Below are positions 34,273 to 39,581 of a DNA stretch of 64,000 nt, piece after piece. Position numbers and translations under genes: made by a program. How positions within the stretch are numbered: the stretch's first letter is position 1; each line of letters opens with the position of its first letter. The notes beneath the pieces are model-generated. The model ran no database searches, was not told the DNA's origin, and saw only the letters and a program-made list of their open reading frames with translations. The stretch lies in contig NZ_LGEC01000137.1 in NCBI RefSeq assembly GCF_001279585.1, positions 62,001-126,000 on the forward strand, in the 5' to 3' direction. This DNA is from Nocardiopsis sp. NRRL B-16309 (GTDB lineage Bacteria > Actinomycetota > Actinomycetes > Streptosporangiales > Streptosporangiaceae).

Positions 34273-35472
34273 TCAGACGCCGGTGATGACGATGCTCCGG
34301 CCCCGGCGCACCCAGCGGCCCGAGCGCGGCGCGCCGACCTCCGACTCCGTGCGCACCAGGCCCGGGGCGTAGCGCTGGGCGGCGCCGGCCAGCGCCTGCC
34401 TGGCCGCGACCTGCGGCTCCAGGTCCGGCGGAGCCAGGGCTGCCTGTCGGGCGGCCTCGTCGGCCAACCGCACGAACCGGCGGGCGACCTCGAACTCCTG
34501 GTCCTCGGGTGAGAGCCCCTCCAGTTCCAGCTCGAACATGCGCCCAGCGGCCGAGCCGAGCGCCGCGCCGACCGTGCCGCCCATGGGGCCGCCCAGAGCC
34601 GTGCCCGCGGCGCCTCCCGCGATCGGCAGCGCCTTCTTCGCGACGCCCTTCAGCGCGCGGCCGAGCCTGCGGCCCACCGGACCGCGCACCGCGCGCTTGA
34701 CCGACTTGCGGGCGCGGCGGAACACCTTGCCGAGGAACTCGTCGAGCTCCGCGTCGTCGGTCACCGACAGCAGTTCGGCCGCCAGCTCCATCTCCTCGCC
34801 CTCGTCCGCGTCCCCGGTGTCCGCGAACCCGTCCCCGGGGTCGTCCTCCGACTCCTGGGGGAAGCCGAACTCGTCGGTGTCCCCGTCGCCCTCGTCCCGC
34901 GACGCGCCGTCCCGGTCGCCGTCGGCCCGTCCGCGGCCGCCGATGTCGACGCCCACCTCGTTCGCGGCCGCCAGCGCCGCGTCCACCGCCGCCCGCCACG
35001 GGTTGGCGCCCACACGGGAGCGGGCGGCCCTGCGCGCGGTCTCCTCGGCGAAGCGGACCAGGTCGCGGGCCACCTCCAGGTCGGCCTCGCCGGAGTCGGA
35101 CTCCAGCTCGCCCTGGCCGAAGCGCTTCAGGGCGCCCGCGGCGATCCGGCGGCCGATGCGCTCGCCGGCCTCACGGGAGCCGACCCGCCGGCCCACCGCT
35201 CCGCCCACGGAACCGGCCAGCGCGGAGACGCCGGTGTCGGCGGCGCCGGAGACCGCGTCCCGCACCACCGTGCCGACCGCCCGGCCCACGTCCGAGCGCA
35301 GGGTCCGCCCCACCGACCGGGCCGCCTTGCGGACCAGCCCGCCGATGAACCGGTCGAGTTCCTCCGGTCCGTCCGCGTCCACGAGCTCGTAGGCCAGTTC
35401 GGTCTCCTCCGTCGCCCCGTCACCGTACGAGGTGTCGTCGTCGTGCTGCAGGATCAGATCGAGATCGTGCAT
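34273..35472 (-). CDS. Tandem-duplicated glycine-zipper-like protein, first gene of sigma-54 target operon
   Basis: 399 residues from ATG 35472 (GGGGGAGA upstream). It is built from two copies of one ~150-residue unit joined by an acidic linker (residues ~185-225). Unit 1 has ELAYELVDADGPEELDRFIG, GLVRKAARSVGRTLRSDVG and EVARDLVRFAEETARRAA. Unit 2 has ELAAELLSVTDDAELDEFLG, KVFRRARKSVKRAVRGPVG and EVARRFVRLADEAARQAA. Each unit has a basic amphipathic stretch followed by a Gly/Ala-rich segment (for example GGAAGTALGGPMGGTVGAAL) that resembles a glycine zipper and might insert into membranes. There is no signal peptide. Function unknown. Preceded by a -24/-12 promoter and two enhancer-like repeats. 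Confidence 0.82.
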   Translation of the reverse strand: MHDLDLILQHDDDTSYGDGATEETELAYELVDADGPEELDRFIGGLVRKAARSVGRTLRSDVGRAVGTVVRDAVSGAADTGVSALAGSVGGAVGRRVGSREAGERIGRRIAAGALKRFGQGELESDSGEADLEVARDLVRFAEETARRAARSRVGANPWRAAVDAALAAANEVGVDIGGRGRADGDRDGASRDEGDGDTDEFGFPQESEDDPGDGFADTGDADEGEEMELAAELLSVTDDAELDEFLGKVFRRARKSVKRAVRGPVGRRLGRALKGVAKKALPIAGGAAGTALGGPMGGTVGAALGSAAGRMFELELEGLSPEDQEFEVARRFVRLADEAARQAALAPPDLEPQVAARQALAGAAQRYAPGLVRTESEVGAPRSGRWVRRGRSIVITGV

Positions 35473-35520
35473 CGGTCTCCCCCCTCGGGTCCGTGCTGCC
35501 AATGCCCTCGTCCACCACAC

Positions 35521-35536
35521 AGCAGGAGGCGTGCCA
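35521..35536 (-). promoter_or_regulatory. Sigma-54 -24/-12 promoter of the target operon
   Basis: On the minus strand the sequence is TGGCACG-CCTC-CTGCT. Against the known consensus TGGCACG-N4-TTGCW it matches 11 of 12 defined positions, with the GG and GC pairs at exact spacing. The predicted start site is near 35510, giving a 38-base leader to the ATG at 35472. Confidence 0.85.
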
Positions 35537-35566
35537 CGCCCGTCCCCCCGGCGGAGCCGCGTCCGA

Positions 35567-35626
35567 CGCGCAACGCACTGCGCGAGGCGGGCGCGGAGCG
35601 GCCCGAAGCGCGCAGCCGGTTGCGCG
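35567..35626. promoter_or_regulatory. Two identical-half inverted repeats, putative activator enhancer sites
   Basis: CGCGCA-N6-TGCGCG occurs at 35567-35584 and again at 35609-35626. Both 6-bp arms are perfect in both sites and the centres are exactly 42 bp apart, four helical turns. They lie about 65 and 107 bp upstream of the predicted sigma-54 start site, the normal place for enhancer-binding-protein sites. The format recalls NtrC sites (TGCACC-N5-GGTGCA) with different bases. Confidence 0.75.
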
Positions 35627-35694
35627 GGAGCCGGAGACCGCCTCGGGCGGGGGACCGCGGGGAGCTGCTCGCGGAGTCCGCCGGGCCCGGGCGT

Positions 35695-37008
35695 TCAGCC
35701 CCGGTCGGCCGCGCGGGCGATGTCGAGCTGGGCCCGGTACTTGACCACCGTGCGCCGCGCGACCCGGTGGCCGCGCCGCTCCAGCTCCAGCGCCAGTTCG
35801 GCGTCGGTCAGCGGGCGGTCCTCACCGGCGACGATGGCCGCCAGCTCCTCGCGCACACCCGGGGCGGTCGCGAAGAACAGGGCGAAGGGGACCGTCCGGC
35901 CCGAGGGCAGCCGGACCGAGCGGTCGCGCACCGCCCGTCCCACGGTGGACTCGTGCAGACCCAGGCGTTCGGCGAGCGCGCTGCGCGTCAGGGGGCGCAT
36001 CGGGCCGCCGGACAGGACGAAGTCGCTCTGGTGCGCGGCGACGGCCTCGGCCACGGCCCGCATCGTCCACCAGCGGCGGGCGACCCGGTCCAGGAACAGC
36101 CGCGCCCGGTCCACGGCCTCGCGGGCCCGCACGGCCCCGCTCGCCGCTTCGGACGCACGGGCGAGCCGGTCGAAGCGCTCGTCCACCCGCAGGAGCACGC
36201 GGTCGGCCTCGACGACGCGGGCGGCGAGGACGCCCCCGTCCGCGCTCAGCACCACGTCGGGCACGGTGTACACCACCGGCGCCGCGTGGTCGCGGCCGGC
36301 GTCGAGCACGGGGTAGGGGTGCAGGTGCGACCGCAGGAAGTCGCAGGCGGCGGCGACCTCGTCGCGCGAGCGGCCCAGGGCCCGTGCCGCGGCGGCCGCC
36401 CCGCCGCGCGCCAGGGCGTCGGCCGCCTCCCCGACCAGGGCCCGCGCCAGCCGGACCGGGGGCGTGTCGTCCAGGGCGGCCAGGTCCAGCAGCAGGTGTT
36501 CGCGCAGGCTCGACGCCGCCGCCCCGGGGCAGGTCACCTCGCGCAGGGCGCCGATGACGCCCTCCACCCGCCGCACGTCCACCCCCAGCGCACGGGCGGC
36601 CTGCGCGGGAGTGCCGTCCAGGAGGCCGTGCCCGTCCAGCGCGGCCAGGACGTAGCGCGCCACCGGCAGGTCCGCGCCGGGCACCAGCGGCGCCAGGTCG
36701 CGCAGCAGGGCCTCGGCGAGCGTGGGGGCGGCGGGCACGAGTTCGCACGAGCCGGTGGAGCGGGCGGGGAGGTCGCCGCCGTCCCCGCGCCGCCGGGCCG
36801 GCGCGCAGCACGGGCCCCGGACGACGCCGCCGCACAGCGGGCACGCGGCGTCCTGGCGGTCGAGCGCCGGGTTGGCGTCGAGCTCGGCGGCCACGGCCGA
36901 CTCGAACGCCGCGCCGTCCAGGGACAGCAGGCGCGCGTAGGCGACCTGCTCCGGCGTGCAGCGCGGCTCCAGGCGCGGCAGGGGCACCTGCCCCAGTACA
37001 GGGTGCAT
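35695..37008 (-). CDS. rpoN: RNA polymerase sigma-54 factor
   Basis: 437 residues from ATG 37008 (GGGGAGG upstream). Region I is recognisable (CTPEQVAYARLLSL, then FESAVAAELDANPALD, residues ~17-50). The core-binding region has YVLAALDGHGLLD and CPGAAASSLREHLLLDL, the counterpart of PPGVGARDLRECLLLQL. The HTH is LTRSALAERLGLHESTVGRAV (from residue ~340), and the diagnostic RpoN box is ARRTVVKYRAQLDI (residues ~417-430; consensus ARRTVAKYRE). A short CPLCGG...CC cluster (residues 56-68) replaces the usual acidic region II and could bind zinc. It is compact compared with the usual 450-490 residues. It lies 15 bases behind the HEVGH-protein gene and probably shares its sigma-54 promoter. Confidence 0.95.
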   Translation of the reverse strand: MHPVLGQVPLPRLEPRCTPEQVAYARLLSLDGAAFESAVAAELDANPALDRQDAACPLCGGVVRGPCCAPARRRGDGGDLPARSTGSCELVPAAPTLAEALLRDLAPLVPGADLPVARYVLAALDGHGLLDGTPAQAARALGVDVRRVEGVIGALREVTCPGAAASSLREHLLLDLAALDDTPPVRLARALVGEAADALARGGAAAAARALGRSRDEVAAACDFLRSHLHPYPVLDAGRDHAAPVVYTVPDVVLSADGGVLAARVVEADRVLLRVDERFDRLARASEAASGAVRAREAVDRARLFLDRVARRWWTMRAVAEAVAAHQSDFVLSGGPMRPLTRSALAERLGLHESTVGRAVRDRSVRLPSGRTVPFALFFATAPGVREELAAIVAGEDRPLTDAELALELERRGHRVARRTVVKYRAQLDIARAADRG

Positions 37009-37023
37009 GACGGCCTCCCCGTC

Positions 37024-38418
37024 TCAACCCCGGTCCGGTATCGAGCATCTCACGCGCGGCGCCGGTCCGGCCGCCGGTCCGGCGCGCTCGCGCGGTGCGG
37101 TGGGCGGGGCACCGCCCAGCGCGCGGTCCAGCGCCCACGCCTCCAACAGGCCCCGGACCAGGCGGCACTCGTCGGAGGTGCGGATCAGGCCGTCGGCGCG
37201 GGCCTGGCCGAGCACGGCGAAGGCCGCCGAGGGCGTCAGAGCCGACGCCGTGCGCGGATCGCGCCGCCACCGCAGCGCCGTCCCGCGCAGCCGGGCCGGA
37301 GCGCGCTCGTCCAGCGGCATGGACTCCGCCAGGCTGCGCCCGCCCAGAGCGGGGGAGCGGTGCTCGACCAGGAGCTCCACCAGCTCCGGCAGGGTCGCCA
37401 GCAGGCGGTCGAAGCCGGCCCGGCCCGGGTCGGCGGGGTAGAGCGCGGTCCAGGCGCGGCCCAGCCGCCGCCACTGCGGGTGCGGGTACAGGCGCGCGCC
37501 GATGGAGGCGCTCAACAGGACCCGCACCCACGGTGCCGGGTGGGGACCGTCCGGGGACACCCGGTACACGAACGCCCGCGGCAGGCTCACGACCTGGATC
37601 AGGCCCAGGGTGGCGCACACGCCCACGTTCGCCACCGCCCAGAAGTCGGGGACGACCTCGCCCAGCCAGCGCTGCCACAGATCCCAGGCCGCGCGGTCCC
37701 GCACCGGGGCCCGCGCCCGCCGCCGCGCCACCTCGTCGCCCACGGACGCGCGCAGGTCGAGCAGGGCGGCGCCCTGGTGGCCGACCTCGTGCATCAGCGA
37801 CGACGCGATCCCGGTGCCGACCATGCGCTCGCGCGGCACGCGGACGATCGCCACCGGGTTGGGCGGCCCTCCCGGCAGACGGGTGCGGGCCCGGCGGATC
37901 GCCGCACCCGGCCCCCGGTCCAGGTAGCACACGACCTCGGGCACGCGCCCGGCCCGGCCCTCCGCCAGGGGAGCGGCGGCGCGCAGCCCGTCCGCCGCGG
38001 CGGCGTCGAGCCCGGCCAGCCACACCCCCGTCCCGTGCTCGCTGCGCTGGGTGACGACGTCGGCGAACAGGTCGAACTGCGACAGCAGGTCGTTGAACTC
38101 CAGCCGCAGCAGGACGAAGGCCCGCTGGGCACGGGCGGGATCGGCCCCGTCGGCGGCGGACCGCAACCGGTGCAGGAAGAGCCCGACGCGCCGCAGCAGC
38201 AGCCGCCGGCCGCGGGCCAGGAAGCGCTCGATCTCCAGCAGGGCGCCGGCCGGCGGGGCCGCGGCGGGGACCATGGTCTCGTGCAGGGCGAAGGGCCGCA
38301 CGAGCGCGACCCGGTCCAGCAGGGACGCGGCCTCCGACTCCAGCAGGTCGAAGGGCGGCCCCAGGGGCGTACCGCCCGGAGCCGCGCCCGCGGCCGTCGA
38401 TCGGTCCAGGTCCTCCAT
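37024..38418 (-). CDS. HEVGH zincin-like protein co-transcribed with rpoN
   Basis: 464 residues from ATG 38418 (GGGAGG six bases upstream). The only recognisable motif is HExxH, as SSLMHEVGHQGAALLDL (residues 210-214), the zinc-binding helix of metallopeptidases. Upstream, residues ~55-125 are helical (EIERFLARGRRLLLRRVGLFLHRL), and a strand VVCYLDRGPGAAIRRAR precedes the motif. A third zinc ligand is not obvious; candidates lie in EVVPDFWAVANVG. The central part is moderately hydrophobic, but no signal peptide is seen. Encoded directly before rpoN, it may be a protease acting in the same response or a regulator of it; this is inference. A non-catalytic zincin fold is possible. Confidence 0.78.
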   Translation of the reverse strand: MEDLDRSTAAGAAPGGTPLGPPFDLLESEAASLLDRVALVRPFALHETMVPAAAPPAGALLEIERFLARGRRLLLRRVGLFLHRLRSAADGADPARAQRAFVLLRLEFNDLLSQFDLFADVVTQRSEHGTGVWLAGLDAAAADGLRAAAPLAEGRAGRVPEVVCYLDRGPGAAIRRARTRLPGGPPNPVAIVRVPRERMVGTGIASSLMHEVGHQGAALLDLRASVGDEVARRRARAPVRDRAAWDLWQRWLGEVVPDFWAVANVGVCATLGLIQVVSLPRAFVYRVSPDGPHPAPWVRVLLSASIGARLYPHPQWRRLGRAWTALYPADPGRAGFDRLLATLPELVELLVEHRSPALGGRSLAESMPLDERAPARLRGTALRWRRDPRTASALTPSAAFAVLGQARADGLIRTSDECRLVRGLLEAWALDRALGGAPPTAPRERAGPAAGPAPRVRCSIPDRG

Positions 38419-38483
38419 CGTCGCCTCCCGGGTCCGTCGGCGCGGGCCCGCCCTGCCGGGGCGAGGGCCCTCGCCCCCGCTCC

Positions 38484-38499
38484 TGCAGGATCCGTGCCA
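38484..38499 (-). promoter_or_regulatory. Sigma-54 -24/-12 promoter of the HEVGH-rpoN operon
   Basis: On the minus strand TGGCACG-GATC-CTGCA matches 11 of 12 defined positions of the -24/-12 consensus. The deviation is the same as at 35521 (C for the first T of TTGC). Predicted start near 38473, 55 bases before the ATG at 38418. One CGCGCA half-site lies upstream at 38555-38560, but no complete repeat. This implies rpoN autoregulation. Confidence 0.82.
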
Positions 38500-38594
38500 C
38501 GGCCCCGGAAGAGCACCGGTCGTCCCCGTTCCCGTTCCCGACGACCGTCACCGACGCGCAGGCGCACGGTGTGCCGTCCGCCGGGCGGCACGGT

Positions 38595-39581
38595 TCACTC
38601 CTCGGGCAGACCCAGGGCCCGCTCCACCCCGGCGCGCACGGTCGCCGAGAGCAGGTCCACCTTGTAGCCGGTGGCGGGCAGCGGGTCGCACAGGTCGGCC
38701 AGCGCCGCCAGCGCGGCGTCCACGCCCTCGTCCGGCGCCGTCCCGGGCACCGCGCCGACCAGTGCCTGCGCCACTCCCGGCAGGAGCAGCGGCGTGCGGG
38801 CCACCCCGCCCACGGCCACCGAGGCCGAGGAGACCGGGCCCGTGCCCTCGTCCTCGCACACCAACCGCACGGCCACCTCGACCAGCGGCCACTCGGCGCG
38901 GGAGCGCCCCGTCGCGCGCAGGTAGGCGGCGCGCTCCCCGGGGGCGGGGACCGGCAGCGCCACCGACACCAGCACCTCCCGCGAGCCCAGGACGTGGTCG
39001 CGGGTCGGGTCCGCGCCGTCGTAGAGCGAGGCCACCGGAACGTCCCGCTCCCGCCCGCCGGCGACCCGTACCGAGGCGCCGTACGCCAGCAGCGCCACCG
39101 CCAGGGAGGACGGGTGCGGGGCCGCGCACGGCCCCTGGTCCACGACCACCCCGTAGAGGTGGTCCCCGGACCGGGCCGGACACGAGTCCCCGCCCGTCTG
39201 GAAGCAGTCGAAGGCCGGGTTGCGCAGGTACCAGCAGCGGTTGCGCTGGAGCAGGTTGCCGCCCACGGTGGCGGTGCCCCGCACCTGCGGTGTGGCCAGC
39301 GCGGCGGCGGTCATGGCCAGGGCGGGATAGGCGTCGGCCAGCAGCGGGTCGCCGCCGAGCTCGGCGATCCTGGTCAGCGCGCCCACGCGCGCCGACCCGT
39401 CGGCGGCCCACGCCACCCCCCGCAGGTCGGCCACACCCGTCAGGTCCACCACCGGGGCGGGCCCGACCACCCCGGCGGCCAGGCACGCGGTCAGATCGGT
39501 GCCCCCGGCGCGCGGGCGGGCGCCCGTGCCGTCGAGCCGGGCCAGGGCGGCCCCCAGGTCCGTCGGTCGGGTGATGGTCAT
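38595..39581 (-). CDS. FAD subunit of molybdenum hydroxylase, 4Fe-4S-containing (PaoB/HbaD-like)
   Basis: 328 residues from ATG 39581, which overlaps the stop of the upstream Mo subunit (ATGA), so translation is coupled. FAD-binding motifs are RPRAGGTDL and ATPQVRGTATVGGNLLQR. An insert after them holds clustered cysteines (NRCWYLRNPAFDCFQTGGDSC, then QGPCAAPHPSSLAVAL), as in PaoB/YagS and 4-hydroxybenzoyl-CoA reductase beta subunits, which carry an extra [4Fe-4S] cluster. It should pass electrons between the Mo/2Fe-2S subunit and an external acceptor. Confidence 0.88.
   Translation of the reverse strand: MTITRPTDLGAALARLDGTGARPRAGGTDLTACLAAGVVGPAPVVDLTGVADLRGVAWAADGSARVGALTRIAELGGDPLLADAYPALAMTAAALATPQVRGTATVGGNLLQRNRCWYLRNPAFDCFQTGGDSCPARSGDHLYGVVVDQGPCAAPHPSSLAVALLAYGASVRVAGGRERDVPVASLYDGADPTRDHVLGSREVLVSVALPVPAPGERAAYLRATGRSRAEWPLVEVAVRLVCEDEGTGPVSSASVAVGGVARTPLLLPGVAQALVGAVPGTAPDEGVDAALAALADLCDPLPATGYKVDLLSATVRAGVERALGLPEE

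Noticed and set aside
38555..38572. Third enhancer repeat upstream of the rpoN operon
   Set aside because: Only the left CGCGCA half is present; the right half does not match TGCGCG.
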